Positions 34,761 through 44,270 of a stretch of DNA of 64,000 bases are shown here, piece after piece (within the stretch, counting starts at the first letter, position 1; every line of letters begins with the position of its first letter). Both the position numbers and the translations under genes were made by a program. The notes beneath the pieces are model-generated. The model worked only from the letters and a program-made list of their open reading frames with translations, was not told the origin of the DNA and did not search any database. The stretch comes from Gammaproteobacteria bacterium (GTDB lineage Bacteria > Pseudomonadota > Gammaproteobacteria > GCA-001735895), in contig JAOTYD010000008.1 of NCBI GenBank assembly GCA_029862005.1, forward strand, positions 68,472-132,471, given 5' to 3'.

Positions 34761-34827
34761 GCTGTTAGCGTAATCGTCAGCTTGCTGCAAGCGGGCTTAT
34801 ATCGGGAAAAGTGTGAAGCAGTTGCGT

Positions 34828-34858
34828 TTGATTCAGACCTGATTCAGGTAATATACGA
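34828..34858 (+). promoter_or_regulatory. Promoter and operator candidate before the DUF1800 gene
   Basis: TTGATT (34828) and TATACG (34853) form a rough -35/-10 pair with a long spacer. Between them lie a perfect 13-base palindrome (ACCTGA, T, TCAGGT at 34837-34849) and two GATTCAG copies 11 bases apart. This arrangement suggests a regulator site overlapping the promoter. Confidence 0.35.
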
Positions 34859-34896
34859 TATGGTTACACGAACTCGCTAATGGGCTGATAGCGCGA

Positions 34897-36510
34897 ATGG
34901 CCGACGACACAGTAATTGATCTCAATGGAATCCTTGCAAGGTTGCAGAATCGTCGTGAATTCCTGCAGCTGCTCGGCAAGGGGCTTGGATATGGTGCCAT
35001 CGCCACGGCGTTGCCGGCCTGTGGCGGCAGCAGTTCGGGCTCGTCTGACGAGCCTTCGTCTCCAGCTTCGCCACCGAAAATTGTCGTGCCGAAGGCGAGT
35101 CCCGAATACACGGTGCTCAAGCGCACCAGCTTTGGTCCGCATCGGGATGCTCTGGTCTCGATAAAAAACCTCGGCATTACTGGTTACCTGGAGCAGCAGC
35201 TCGATCATCTGAATATCGACGTCAGCGCACTCGAAGCCGAAATTGCGACACAATTTCCGTTGACGCTGCAAACCCCGGCAGAACTGGTCCTGAATTTCCC
35301 CGCCAATATTTTCGACGTGGCCACGCAAATGATCGCGGCAACCCAGTACCGGCAGATGTTCAGCGAACGCCAGCTGTTTGAAATCATGGTCGAATTCTGG
35401 AGCGATCACTTCAATATACATCTGATCAACGGTCTTGGCCCAACCCTGAAACCTTTCGATGACCAGCAGGTAATTCGTACCCATGCGCTTGGGAACTTCC
35501 GCGATATGTTACATGCTTCCGCGAAAAGCAGTGCGATGCTGTTTTATCTCGATAATTTTTTTAACCAGGCAATCGCGCCGAATGAAAACTATGCGCGCGA
35601 GTTGATGGAACTGCACACGCTCGGCGTCGATGGCGGTTATACCGAAACCGATGTCAAGGAGGTTGCGCGCTGTTTCACCGGTTGGACCTTGCGCTTCCCG
35701 GGAGACCCGGGTGGCGACTACGGCGAATTCGTTTATGTCGACGCCATTCACGACGACCAGGCCAAGCTGGTGCTGGGCAATCCGATTGCAGCTGGTGGCG
35801 GGCAGACCGATGCTGAACAGGTGCTCGATATACTGGTAGCGCACCCGTCCACGGCAAACTTCATCGCCACCAAGTTGTGCCGACGCTTCATCAGCGACTC
35901 GCCTCCGCAAGCGGCAGTCGATACGGTCGCCCTCGCGTTTTCCAGCTCAAACGGCGATATCAAGGAAACCTTGCGCGCACTGTTCGCGACCGCTGCATTT
36001 CTCGATGATGCCGATCTCAAGATCATCCGGCCGAGTGAATATCTGGCCGCGCTGGTAAGATCGCTGGCGCCCGATACATCTTATCCACCGGACCAGGGTC
36101 AGTTCTGGTTTTTCGCGCAAAATACGCTCGGTCAGCTGCCATTTTACTGGCCGACGCCGGATGGTTATCCGGACCTGCAGAGCTACTGGGCCAGCACCGG
36201 CGGGTTGCTGAACCGCTGGCGCCTGTCGTTTCTGAGCTTTGCCGGTATTATTCCGGGTGTCGACGTGATCACGGTCGACTACGCGACAATGCTAAATGGT
36301 GCCAACACACTGGCAGCGGTCGTGGATGCGATTACCGATGCCGTACTGATGCGACCGCTTTCGAGCGATGACCGCTCGATCATCATGGCTTGGCTGAAAG
36401 GTGAGCTCGGGGTTACCGAGGATGAAATTTTGCCGGCAACCGTGCCGGAACAGGCGTCGGCGCTGGCTGCCGCGGTACTGGTCAGCTCGGTTTATTTTCA
36501 TCTGCGCTAG
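34897..36510 (+). CDS. DUF1800 protein, Tat or lipoprotein signal
   Basis: 537 residues. The N-terminus has Arg19-Arg20 in RREFLQLLGKG and then LPACGG (Cys42), which could be a Tat lipoprotein signal. The body has DUF1800 features: LKRTSFGPHRD, MVEFWSDHFNIH, NYARELMELHTLGVDGGYTE and CFTGWTL. DUF1800 genes usually precede a DUF1501 gene, as here. The pair is thought to be exported; the biochemical role is unknown. Confidence 0.88.
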   Translation: MADDTVIDLNGILARLQNRREFLQLLGKGLGYGAIATALPACGGSSSGSSDEPSSPASPPKIVVPKASPEYTVLKRTSFGPHRDALVSIKNLGITGYLEQQLDHLNIDVSALEAEIATQFPLTLQTPAELVLNFPANIFDVATQMIAATQYRQMFSERQLFEIMVEFWSDHFNIHLINGLGPTLKPFDDQQVIRTHALGNFRDMLHASAKSSAMLFYLDNFFNQAIAPNENYARELMELHTLGVDGGYTETDVKEVARCFTGWTLRFPGDPGGDYGEFVYVDAIHDDQAKLVLGNPIAAGGGQTDAEQVLDILVAHPSTANFIATKLCRRFISDSPPQAAVDTVALAFSSSNGDIKETLRALFATAAFLDDADLKIIRPSEYLAALVRSLAPDTSYPPDQGQFWFFAQNTLGQLPFYWPTPDGYPDLQSYWASTGGLLNRWRLSFLSFAGIIPGVDVITVDYATMLNGANTLAAVVDAITDAVLMRPLSSDDRSIIMAWLKGELGVTEDEILPATVPEQASALAAAVLVSSVYFHLR

Positions 36511-36516
36511 GAGTGA

Positions 36517-37680
36517 ATGGTGTCGACTGCCAATAAAATTGTTGCCCACCCCACGATCCCGAGTGATCACGATATCCTGGTATGTGTTTTTCAGCGCGGT
36601 GCAGCCGATGGTCTTAATGCGCTGGTACCCTATAGCGATGCCGACTACTACACCCATCGCCCGAATATCGGGATACCGGCGCCGGGAAGCCCGGGCGGTG
36701 GCGTCTACGTAACGGATGATTACGCCCTGCACCCGGTACTGGCGCCGCTCAAACCGATTTATGACGCGGGTGATCTGGCGCTGGTGCATGCCACGGGAGT
36801 TCCGCACGCGATACGTTCACATTTTTCGGCACAAAACCTGATTGAGCGAGGTGTCGTTGAAAAAACGGGGCCCAACACCGGCTGGCTCGGGCGTCACCTT
36901 GCTGCAAGCCCGGCGGCCTCGAGCTCGGCTTTTCGCGCCATTTCGATCAGCGGCAACGTGCCAGTTGCGTTGAACGGCGCGGTCGATCCGCTCGCGATCG
37001 ATAATTTAAATGATTTCGGTTTCGACCAGGGCATTCTCGACTCGGGTTATCCGCAGGTGCTTGCAGAGCTGTTTCAAAATCCGGTCCCCTTTTTCGGTCC
37101 GGCCGGGGCTGCATTGACGGCGATGGAAGAATTACAGGCCGCTGACCTGGCTGCGATTACTCCGGCTAACGGCGCGGTGTACCCCGACACCGCACTCGGT
37201 AACAAGATGCGGCAGGCGGGGCAGTTAATTAAATCCGAACTGCCGGTTGAAGTGATCTGTATTGATTCCGATGGCTGGGATCACCACGAGAGCCTGCCGA
37301 CCTATATTGACCTTTCGTTGAGTGAACTCGCTCAAGTACTGGGTGCCTTTTACACCGACATGGGTCTCGGTATGTCACGTATCACGATGCTGGTGTACAC
37401 CGAGTTTGGACGCAGAGTCGCCCAGAACGGATCGATGGGTACCGATCATGGAACCGGCAGCCTGGCTTACTTGATGGGAGGCGGTGTCAATGGAGGACAG
37501 GTCATCAGCGACTGGCCCGGCCTTACGCCTGCAAATCTTGAATACGGTGAGGACCTTAAAATTACCACTGACCTGCGCACGGTAATCTCGGAACTGATGA
37601 ACAAGCGACTCGGTGGTACCGATGTGGGTACGGTTTTTCCTGGATTCAGCGGTCCGACCGATGTGAACGCGTTTCTTTAG
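36517..37680 (+). CDS. DUF1501 protein (alkaline-phosphatase-like fold)
   Basis: 387 residues with family motifs VCVFQRGAADGLNALVPYSD, ICIDSDGWDHHESL, TEFGRRVAQNGSMGTDHG and MGGGVNGGQ. The Asp/His pattern resembles the alkaline phosphatase/sulfatase superfamily metal site. The usual Tat signal is absent here; export may depend on the DUF1800 partner. It starts seven bases after DUF1800 behind a TAGGAG ribosome site. Confidence 0.87.
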   Translation: MVSTANKIVAHPTIPSDHDILVCVFQRGAADGLNALVPYSDADYYTHRPNIGIPAPGSPGGGVYVTDDYALHPVLAPLKPIYDAGDLALVHATGVPHAIRSHFSAQNLIERGVVEKTGPNTGWLGRHLAASPAASSSAFRAISISGNVPVALNGAVDPLAIDNLNDFGFDQGILDSGYPQVLAELFQNPVPFFGPAGAALTAMEELQAADLAAITPANGAVYPDTALGNKMRQAGQLIKSELPVEVICIDSDGWDHHESLPTYIDLSLSELAQVLGAFYTDMGLGMSRITMLVYTEFGRRVAQNGSMGTDHGTGSLAYLMGGGVNGGQVISDWPGLTPANLEYGEDLKITTDLRTVISELMNKRLGGTDVGTVFPGFSGPTDVNAFL

Positions 37681-37740
37681 GCTGATTTTTAAGCTGCCCA
37701 ATAGTCTCTATTAAACCTCGATTGCCGGACGGTGTTTACC

Positions 37741-37769
37741 TTGTGAATCGCAACCGGCATGGCTATGAT
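37741..37769 (+). promoter_or_regulatory. Sigma70-type promoter of mdh
   Basis: TTGTGA at 37741-37746 and TATGAT at 37764-37769 with a 17-base spacer. Transcription would begin about 30 bases before the ATG at 37805, which has GAGG at 37795. Confidence 0.5.
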
Positions 37770-37804
37770 GCTTGGTCAAGGAAATTGCGTAAACGAGGTT
37801 TGTC

Positions 37805-38740
37805 ATGAAAGTGTGTGTACTCGGGGCTGCCGGCGGAATCGGTCAACCACTCTCTCTGTTGCTCAAACTACAGCTTCCAGCGGGTAGCGAGCTGTCGCTC
37901 TACGACGTGGCGCCTTTTACACCCGGGGTGGCGGTCGATTTAAGTCATATCCCGAGCGATGTCTGTGTTACGGGTTATGTCGGTGATGACGTCGAGACCG
38001 CGATGAAGAATGCGGACATCGTCGTGATCCCCGCCGGCGTGCCCCGCAAACCGGGCATGACCCGTGACGACCTGTTCAACGTCAATGCCGGGATCGTCAA
38101 GAACCTGATCGGTACCGGTGCCAAAGTCTGTCCGGGGGCCTGCTTTGCGATCGTCACCAACCCGGTCAACTCAACCGTGCCAATCGCTGCCGAAGTACTC
38201 AAGGCCGCCGGTGTATACGACAAGCGCAAATTGTTCGGAGTAACCACACTTGACGTCATCCGTTCCATTACCTTTGTCGCACAAACCGCCGGCAAAAGTG
38301 TCGATGAAGTCAGTGTCGATGTCATTGGCGGTCACAGTGGCGTTACCATCCTGCCGTTGCTTTCCAGCGTTGCCGGCGTAGAGCTGAGCCAGGCTGATAT
38401 CGAGGCCCTGACGCCCCGAATTCAGGAAGCGGGTACCGAGGTCGTCGAAGCCAAGGCGGGCGCCGGTTCGGCCACGCTGTCAATGGCGCAGGCGGCGGCG
38501 CGCTTCACAATGTCACTGGTGGCCGCGATGAATGGCGACTCCGTTACCGAGTGCTGCTATGTCCAGGTCGGCGACGATAGCGACAGTTTTCACGCGCAAC
38601 CGGTGATACTAGGCAAGGACGGGGTTGAATCGATCCCGCCATTGCCGGCGCTTAGCGACTACGAGCAAAGACTGCTGGACGAAATGCGCGAGACCCTGCA
38701 AGGCAATATCAAAAAGGGTATCGAGTTTGCAAACGCCTAG
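37805..38740 (+). CDS. mdh: Malate dehydrogenase (NAD, E. coli type)
   Basis: 311 residues, the normal length. TCA cycle enzyme interconverting malate and oxaloacetate. The NAD-binding [15 protein letters not shown] is at the N-terminus, the mobile loop [13 protein letters not shown] carries the substrate-binding arginines, and the catalytic His lies in [15 protein letters not shown]. The close match to the enterobacterial branch is a main clue for a gammaproteobacterial host. Confidence 0.96.
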   Translation: MKVCVLGAAGGIGQPLSLLLKLQLPAGSELSLYDVAPFTPGVAVDLSHIPSDVCVTGYVGDDVETAMKNADIVVIPAGVPRKPGMTRDDLFNVNAGIVKNLIGTGAKVCPGACFAIVTNPVNSTVPIAAEVLKAAGVYDKRKLFGVTTLDVIRSITFVAQTAGKSVDEVSVDVIGGHSGVTILPLLSSVAGVELSQADIEALTPRIQEAGTEVVEAKAGAGSATLSMAQAAARFTMSLVAAMNGDSVTECCYVQVGDDSDSFHAQPVILGKDGVESIPPLPALSDYEQRLLDEMRETLQGNIKKGIEFANA

Positions 38741-38808
38741 AGAGTAATTATCTTCGGCGTAATATTGGGAAGACATTGATACCAAAAATCTGTTGAGGAA
38801 CCTCGAAA

Positions 38809-39219
38809 ATGCGTTACTCGATACTGCTGTTGTTAGCCTTTCTGGCGTTCGCTTGCAGTTCCAAGAATACCCATCAGGATGACGCCGAGATAATTACCAG
38901 GATCGGCGTCATTGCCGCCAAGGAAGATGCCAGTGTTAACGATGTCGAAAAAGACACCCGGACCAGGACCAGCGTTTACGGATCGGTTTCGTCCGGTGGA
39001 AATTTTTCGATCGGAGTGGGTGTTTTACTATCGTCCTTTTTCTCCGGTGATTCCGAACCGGAACTGGTGCGTTACGAAGTCGATCTGAAGGATGGCGGAC
39101 AATTCACGATTTATCTTGACAGTCCCGATTTCGAAGTCGACGACTGCGTCGAGATCACCGTGCACCCGAATGAAGAAAAGTATCCGCCAACCATGAAGCG
39201 CAAGAAAGGTGCCTGCTAG
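38809..39219 (+). CDS. Small lipoprotein of unknown function
   Basis: 136 residues. The lipoprotein signal is LAFLAFACSSK with Cys16 as the lipidated residue. The mature part has ITRIGVIAAKEDA, then a Gly/Ser-rich hydrophobic patch (GSVSSGGNFSIGVGVLLSSF) and a beta-rich C-terminus. The layout is somewhat like SlyB/Pcp glycine-zipper lipoproteins, but the match is weak. Confidence 0.7.
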   Translation: MRYSILLLLAFLAFACSSKNTHQDDAEIITRIGVIAAKEDASVNDVEKDTRTRTSVYGSVSSGGNFSIGVGVLLSSFFSGDSEPELVRYEVDLKDGGQFTIYLDSPDFEVDDCVEITVHPNEEKYPPTMKRKKGAC

Positions 39220-39234
39220 ATTGCTTATAGGGAT

Positions 39235-39252
39235 CGTCATCGCGGAATGACG
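39235..39252. repeat. Short CGTCAT...ATGACG inverted repeat
   Basis: CGTCAT and ATGACG around a six-base CGCGGA loop, followed by an ATTCCGGATC stretch. It resembles worn intergenic palindromic repeats that contain GTCAT and GGAT(T)CC. The ATG of the longer methyltransferase frame (39247) falls inside it. Confidence 0.35.
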
Positions 39253-39303
39253 GTGAATTTCGAGGAATGGATTCCGGATCAATGGAAATGTTATCCTTTG
39301 ACG

Positions 39304-39945
39304 ATGTCCGACGAGAAAATATCCAGCAATGAAGCCATCGACGCGGCGTTACACCTCGATGGCGATCCCGAAAACGTCAAGCAGTTCTACGAAGACTGGG
39401 CAAAGAATTACAATATCGACACCACCGGTTCCGAATACACCGGGCCTGCGATCGCAGCGAATCTGATGCAACAAAACTTAACCGATAAGGACAGTGAGCT
39501 TCTCGATGCCGGTTGCGGCACCGGGCTGGTTGGTGTTGAGTTGCAAGCGCTTGGGTATGGCAACCTGGATGGATTCGATCTCTCCGACTCAATGGTAGAG
39601 CTAGCCGCTGCGACCGGGGCCTACCGGCAGGTACTGGGAAGTATCGATATGATGCGAGCGGCGAAAAGTTATGCAGCTGCCAGCTACGATGCGATTCTAT
39701 CGGTAGGGGTTTTCACCCTGGGGCATGTGCCGCCCGATGCATTGAAGGTATTACTGAAGCTGGCCAAACCAGGCGGGTTGCTGGTGATATCCACGCGCAC
39801 GCATTACTACGATCAGACCAACTACCAGCAAGTAGTCGACGAACTAACCACCAGCAAGCAAGTTGAATTAATCCAGGTAATCAAGGATGCACCCTATAAC
39901 AACGACGGTGACGGTCATTACTGGGTTTTTCGAAAAACAGGCTGA
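39304..39945 (+). CDS. Class I SAM-dependent methyltransferase
   Basis: 213 residues from the ATG at 39304, preferred because an upstream ATG at 39247 lies within a hairpin repeat; neither has a good ribosome site. The SAM-binding motif is LLDAGCGTGLVGVELQALGY, followed by the acidic DGFDLSDSM loop and the LKLAKPGGLLVIST motif. The substrate is unknown; the overall form is the Methyltransf_25/11 small-molecule type. Confidence 0.85.
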   Translation: MSDEKISSNEAIDAALHLDGDPENVKQFYEDWAKNYNIDTTGSEYTGPAIAANLMQQNLTDKDSELLDAGCGTGLVGVELQALGYGNLDGFDLSDSMVELAAATGAYRQVLGSIDMMRAAKSYAAASYDAILSVGVFTLGHVPPDALKVLLKLAKPGGLLVISTRTHYYDQTNYQQVVDELTTSKQVELIQVIKDAPYNNDGDGHYWVFRKTG

Positions 39946-40056
39946 GCTGGATCTGCTTTAAAGTTTTCTTTGCGATTGAATCCGTAGCACTGTTTGAGTT
40001 AAATAGGTTAATCCCGCGGGGTCCCGTTGGCACAACGATTACTGGAGAGTTTTTTC

Positions 40057-41205
40057 ATGCCGTCCAAGCGATTGAATGTTTTCAGCCACTGCGCGAAGTC
40101 ACCGTGGTTTTCCCGTACCTGGAGTGAAAACGCGTTTTACAGCGAGTATGCTGGACGATTGGTGCTGCAGTCGCTGGGAAATGACACGACCGAGGAATAC
40201 TGGAAGCTGCGCAAAGCGGTCGGCCTGTTTGACGTGCCGGAGCGCCCGGTTGAAATCAAGGGTCGCGATTCGGTTAAATTTCTCAATCGCGTGTTTACGC
40301 GCCCGGTCGACAAGCTTCATGTCGGACGCGGTAGCTACGGACTGATCTGCCACCAGGGCGGTGGCATGGTGTGCGACGGCATTTTATTCAAACTCGCAGT
40401 AGATCATTTCTGGTACGTGCATGCCGATGCCGACGTTTACCTGTGGCTGGTAGCGCACGCGCTCGATTACGCGGTCGAGATCCACGATCCACGGTCCTGG
40501 GTACTACAGGTACAGGGTCCGAAATCGATGGCGGTTCTGGAAAACGCCTGCGATGGCGGACCGCCAGGGGAATTCCGTTATTTTGATGCTTTCGAGGGAC
40601 ACATGGGCGGGCAGCCCGTGCTCGTGAGTCGCACGGGATGGTCAGCAGAACTCGGATTCGAAGTCTACAACATGGATCCCGAGGTTGATGGCCCGGCACT
40701 TTGGGATCACTTGATGGCTGCCGGTGCCGACAGTGACATTCTGGGTTGTGGCCAGTCATCGATGAACATTCGGCGCATCGAGGGCGGCATTCTGAACTAC
40801 CGTAGCGACATGGACTGGGATACGACACCTTACGACATGGGGCTCGGAATGTTCGTCAATCTCGAAGGCCACGATTTCATCGGTCGCGATGCCCTGCGTA
40901 ACGCTAGCAAGGAGCCCCGTTTCTGCGGCTTCAAATGTGAGGGTCGGCAAATCAAGTTCGGTTCCAGGGTTTTCTTGAACGGACAGTCGGTGGGTCACGT
41001 TACTGCCTACGAGATTTCGCCTTACCTCGAGTGCGGCGTCGGTTTCGTGTTGCTCGACTCGCCCGAGTTCATGGGTACAAGTGGTGTCAGCATTACCGAT
41101 CGGGATGGCGTCGATTGCCCCGTGGAGCTCGTAGATCTGCCATTTTACGATGCCGAGAAAAACATCCCACGCGGACTCGAGCCAGTCGATGGAAAAATCG
41201 AGTAA
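40057..41205 (+). CDS. GcvT/DmdA-like folate-dependent aminomethyltransferase family protein
   Basis: 382 residues from the ATG at 40057, selected for GGAGAG seven bases upstream. The fold is that of glycine-cleavage T protein: EYWKLRKAVGLFDVPERPVE near the N-terminus, a VQGPKSMAVL middle block and GWSAELGFEVY. The N-terminal SPWFSRT...FYSEYAGR segment is closer to the DmdA (DMSP demethylase)-like branch than to GcvT. It probably moves a methyl or methylene group from a small N- or S-methylated substrate to tetrahydrofolate. The substrate is not determined. Confidence 0.78.
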   Translation: MPSKRLNVFSHCAKSPWFSRTWSENAFYSEYAGRLVLQSLGNDTTEEYWKLRKAVGLFDVPERPVEIKGRDSVKFLNRVFTRPVDKLHVGRGSYGLICHQGGGMVCDGILFKLAVDHFWYVHADADVYLWLVAHALDYAVEIHDPRSWVLQVQGPKSMAVLENACDGGPPGEFRYFDAFEGHMGGQPVLVSRTGWSAELGFEVYNMDPEVDGPALWDHLMAAGADSDILGCGQSSMNIRRIEGGILNYRSDMDWDTTPYDMGLGMFVNLEGHDFIGRDALRNASKEPRFCGFKCEGRQIKFGSRVFLNGQSVGHVTAYEISPYLECGVGFVLLDSPEFMGTSGVSITDRDGVDCPVELVDLPFYDAEKNIPRGLEPVDGKIE

Positions 41206-41222
41206 CAGGAGATAGAGTAAAA

Positions 41223-41975
41223 ATGTCAAATTTTGACGGTAAAGTCGCCTTTATCACCGGCGCCGGGGGCGGCATGGGATACCAGATTGCATGCGATCTG
41301 ATTGACGCCGGCGCCAGCGTACTGATGTTCGATATAAAGGCCAGGCCCGACGAAATCCCGGGCCACGCCGAACAATCCCATTTCGTGCAGGCCGATTTGA
41401 CCGATGACACCGCCGTTGCGGCTGCGGTGGAGCAAGCGGTAACGTCGTTTGGCGGCATTGACTACCTCGCCAATGTCGCAGGAGCGCTCTGGTTTGACCG
41501 CGACAGGTCTGCGCTCGAAATCGACCTGGATGTCTGGGACCAGGTGATGGCGGTCAACCTGAAGAGCATGGTGCACACGGCAAGACAGGTCGTCCCCTGT
41601 ATGCGCACCCGCGGTGGCGGTGCCATGGTGCATTTTTCTTCCACCCAGTGTTTACGCGGTGATTCCGCGCCCCAGGATGCTTACCAGGCCGCCAAAGCCG
41701 GTGTCGTCGCGTTTTCCAAATCGCTGGCGATTCAACTCGCAGGGGAAAACATTCGTTCTAACGTGATTTTCCCGGGACCCAGCGAATCGCCGATGCAGGA
41801 TCGCTGGAAACAGAATCCCGACGCCCGCGCGGCCACGGCCAACGCGATACCACTGGGACGGGTTGGCACGGTCGCAGACATGTCAAATGCCTGCCTGTTT
41901 TTACTTTCCGACAAGGCGTCATTTATTACCGGAACCGAGCTGCTGGTCGATGGTGGCTTGTTGGCAAAACCCTGA
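41223..41975 (+). CDS. SDR-family oxidoreductase 1
   Basis: 250 residues from the ATG at 41223 (AGGAGA upstream); a longer frame reaches back into the previous gene. NAD(P)-binding TGAGGGMG, the structural NVAG motif, and catalytic Ser in HFSSTQ with YQAAK. The C-terminal TGTELLVDGG is typical. It starts 17 bases after the GcvT/DmdA-like gene and is likely in the same operon. Confidence 0.88.
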   Translation: MSNFDGKVAFITGAGGGMGYQIACDLIDAGASVLMFDIKARPDEIPGHAEQSHFVQADLTDDTAVAAAVEQAVTSFGGIDYLANVAGALWFDRDRSALEIDLDVWDQVMAVNLKSMVHTARQVVPCMRTRGGGAMVHFSSTQCLRGDSAPQDAYQAAKAGVVAFSKSLAIQLAGENIRSNVIFPGPSESPMQDRWKQNPDARAATANAIPLGRVGTVADMSNACLFLLSDKASFITGTELLVDGGLLAKP

Positions 41976-42046
41976 GCCAATCGTTCCGGGCCCGTAGCCT
42001 CAAAATCTGGCATAGTACTGGTTCGTTTCAATCCTGAGATAAACCG

Positions 42047-42802
42047 ATGACTTCCAGAACTGCGATATTGATTACCGGTGCTTCGGGTGGTATTGGCCGC
42101 GCGGCCGCAATCGAATGTGCTAACCGTGGCGGCAGGGTCGGGGTTCACTATAACGGCAACCGTGCACGGGCCGAAGCAACCCTCGCGGCATTGGCAGGTG
42201 ACGGCCATCAGATATTTCAGTGCGACATTACCGATCCGGCAGCGGCCGAGCAATTGATCGAGGAAGCGGACCTGGCGCTCGGTGGCCTCGACGTGCTGGT
42301 CAACAATGCGGGAATCTCGCAGCGTCACCAGTTCGAGGAGATCGACTATGCCACCTGGCAACAGACCTGGCAGCGCATCGTCGACACCAACCTCACGGCG
42401 GCAAGCAATTTGTGTTTCCTGGCGGGTCGGAAAATGATCGCCAGCGGTGGTGGTCGAATCGTCAATGTTTCCTCGCGCGGGGCCTTTCGTGGCGAACCGC
42501 TGATGCCCTGGTACGGCGCGTCTAAGGCTGGCATGAATGCCATGGGCCAATCGCTGGCGCAGGCGTTGGGACCAAAAAAGGTGTTTGTTTACACCGTTGC
42601 CCCCGGCTTTGTCGAAACCGAAATGGCGGCCGCGGTACTGGCCTCGTCCGAAGGTGACGGCATCCGCAATCAAAGCAGTATCGGCAGGGTTGCCCAACCC
42701 GAAGAACTCGGTAAAACCATCGGTTTTCTCGCCTTCGATGCGCCTGAATTCATGACCGGCAGCATCATTGATGTCAACGGCGCGTCTTATCTGCGCTCCT
42801 GA
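42047..42802 (+). CDS. SDR-family oxidoreductase 2
   Basis: 251 residues. TGASGGIGR cofactor motif, NNAG motif, and catalytic Ser in VNVSSRGAF with YGASK. It is a 3-oxoacyl-ACP reductase-like SDR but its substrate is not assigned. It follows SDR 1 by 71 bases with enough room for its own promoter. Confidence 0.88.
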   Translation: MTSRTAILITGASGGIGRAAAIECANRGGRVGVHYNGNRARAEATLAALAGDGHQIFQCDITDPAAAEQLIEEADLALGGLDVLVNNAGISQRHQFEEIDYATWQQTWQRIVDTNLTAASNLCFLAGRKMIASGGGRIVNVSSRGAFRGEPLMPWYGASKAGMNAMGQSLAQALGPKKVFVYTVAPGFVETEMAAAVLASSEGDGIRNQSSIGRVAQPEELGKTIGFLAFDAPEFMTGSIIDVNGASYLRS

Positions 42803-42877
42803 TCGGACGATCATGGTAGCGACTTATGTTTTGAATTGGGCTCCCGTCGGTAGCAAACGCCGGTCGGAAGGTAATTG

Positions 42878-43984
42878 ATGGAATACGATTTTATCGTTGC
42901 GGGGGGTGGCCTGGTTGGTTCATCGGTCGCTTACGGTCTCGCGCAGGAGAATTACAAAGTCGCCGTGCTCGATGGCGGCGATCGTTCGTTGCGCGCATCG
43001 CGCGGTAATTTCGGTCTGGTATGGGTTCAGGGCAAGGGCTGGGATTACGCACCCTACGCAAATTGGACCGGGCAGGCGGCCAACCTCTGGCCAGAATTTG
43101 TCGACAAACTTACCGAAAAAACGGGAATCGGGGTTGATTACCAGCGTTCAGGTGGTATGCATTTTTGTCTCAGCGGTGATGAATGGGACGAGCGCATACA
43201 GGAAATGGAAATGATTCGACAACACACGGATGGATCTTTCGAATATGAGATGCTCGATCATGACCAGCTGAAAAAATACATCCCACAGATTTCGAAAGCG
43301 GTTCTGGGTGCAAGCTATTCGGCCCAGGATGGGCATGTCAATCCGCTCTACCTTTTGCAGGCCTTGCATCAGGGGATGGATTATCATCAGGTAAAATATT
43401 TTCCAAACCAGGTTATCGATAATATTGAAACCAGGGAGGGTGGTTTTTTCGCATACGCCACCGAGGGCGTCGTGTCGGCGGAGAAAATCGTTTTATGTGC
43501 TGGGCTCGGTAACCGACGGCTCGGTGAAATGCTGGGAATGGAGATACCGGTCGTCGTCGATCGCGGGGAAATCATGATTACCGAGCGGCTGCAGCCATTT
43601 CTGAATTTACCAACGCTACATGTTCGCCAGACCGCGGAAGGCACCGTGCAGATCGGGGATTCCCACGAGGACGTGGGACTGGATGACGGTACCAATCCGG
43701 CAGTATTGAAAAAAATCGCACAGCGTGCCGTTCTGATGTTTCCGTTTCTGGAACGGGTTCGGCTGGTGCGGGCCTGGGGTGCGCTCAGAATCATGACACC
43801 GGATCATAACCCGATCTATCAGCAGTCGGAGAGTTGTCCCGGCGCCTACACGGTGACCTGCCACAGTGGCGTAACGCTGGCCGCGATGCATGCGGGGCCG
43901 GTTGTCGAGTGGATTGCCGGCAGCGGCGAGCCTGATCTTATCAACCAGTTCGGCACCGACAGGTTCGATGTTTCGCTTAATTGA
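42878..43984 (+). CDS. FAD-dependent amine dehydrogenase, DAO family (HcnC/OoxB-like)
   Basis: 368 residues from the ATG at 42878 with GGAAGG upstream. FAD-binding GGGLVGSSVAYGLAQ at the N-terminus, a substrate domain, and a C-terminal CHSGVTLAAMHAGPV FAD contact. It belongs with sarcosine oxidase beta, HcnC and the opine or D-hydroxyproline dehydrogenase subunits. It probably oxidises a secondary amine to an imine. The next two genes supply the partner subunits. Confidence 0.87.
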   Translation: MEYDFIVAGGGLVGSSVAYGLAQENYKVAVLDGGDRSLRASRGNFGLVWVQGKGWDYAPYANWTGQAANLWPEFVDKLTEKTGIGVDYQRSGGMHFCLSGDEWDERIQEMEMIRQHTDGSFEYEMLDHDQLKKYIPQISKAVLGASYSAQDGHVNPLYLLQALHQGMDYHQVKYFPNQVIDNIETREGGFFAYATEGVVSAEKIVLCAGLGNRRLGEMLGMEIPVVVDRGEIMITERLQPFLNLPTLHVRQTAEGTVQIGDSHEDVGLDDGTNPAVLKKIAQRAVLMFPFLERVRLVRAWGALRIMTPDHNPIYQQSESCPGAYTVTCHSGVTLAAMHAGPVVEWIAGSGEPDLINQFGTDRFDVSLN

Positions 43985-44270
43985 AGACAGGCGTTTCGAT
44001 ACCGTTTCGGTGCGAATTGAAAACCGCGAATTCCAGGTGCCCGCCGGAATTTCAGTTGCCGCTGCCGTATTACTCTGTGGTTTTAAAAAGGTACGTAACA
44101 CCCCGGTATCCACTTCGCCAAGGTTGCCGTATTGCATGATGGGGATTTGTTTCGATTGCTTGATGCAAATTGACGGAGTGGCAAATCAGCAAGCCTGCCA
44201 GATCGAGGTCAGGGAAAACATGACGATCGAGTATCAGCTAGGTGCAGCCGAATTGGAACTGCCAGAATGA
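43968..44270 (+). CDS. [2Fe-2S] small subunit, HcnA-like
   Basis: 100 residues from the ATG at 43968, which overlaps the end of the FAD gene. The cluster motif is CMMGICFDCLMQIDG with an additional Cys in QQACQIEV, giving a ferredoxin-like [2Fe-2S] site. The size and motif match HcnA, OoxA-N and sarcosine-oxidase-like gamma proteins. It would pass electrons between the two flavin subunits. The 3' end overlaps the next gene by four bases. Confidence 0.85.
   Translation: MFRLIEDRRFDTVSVRIENREFQVPAGISVAAAVLLCGFKKVRNTPVSTSPRLPYCMMGICFDCLMQIDGVANQQACQIEVRENMTIEYQLGAAELELPE

Noticed and set aside
37713-37801. AAACCTCG / CGAGGTTT inverted repeat covering the mdh ribosome site
   Set aside because: The left arm lies upstream of the inferred transcription start (about 37776), so the mRNA could not form the pairing; an eight-base match may be chance.
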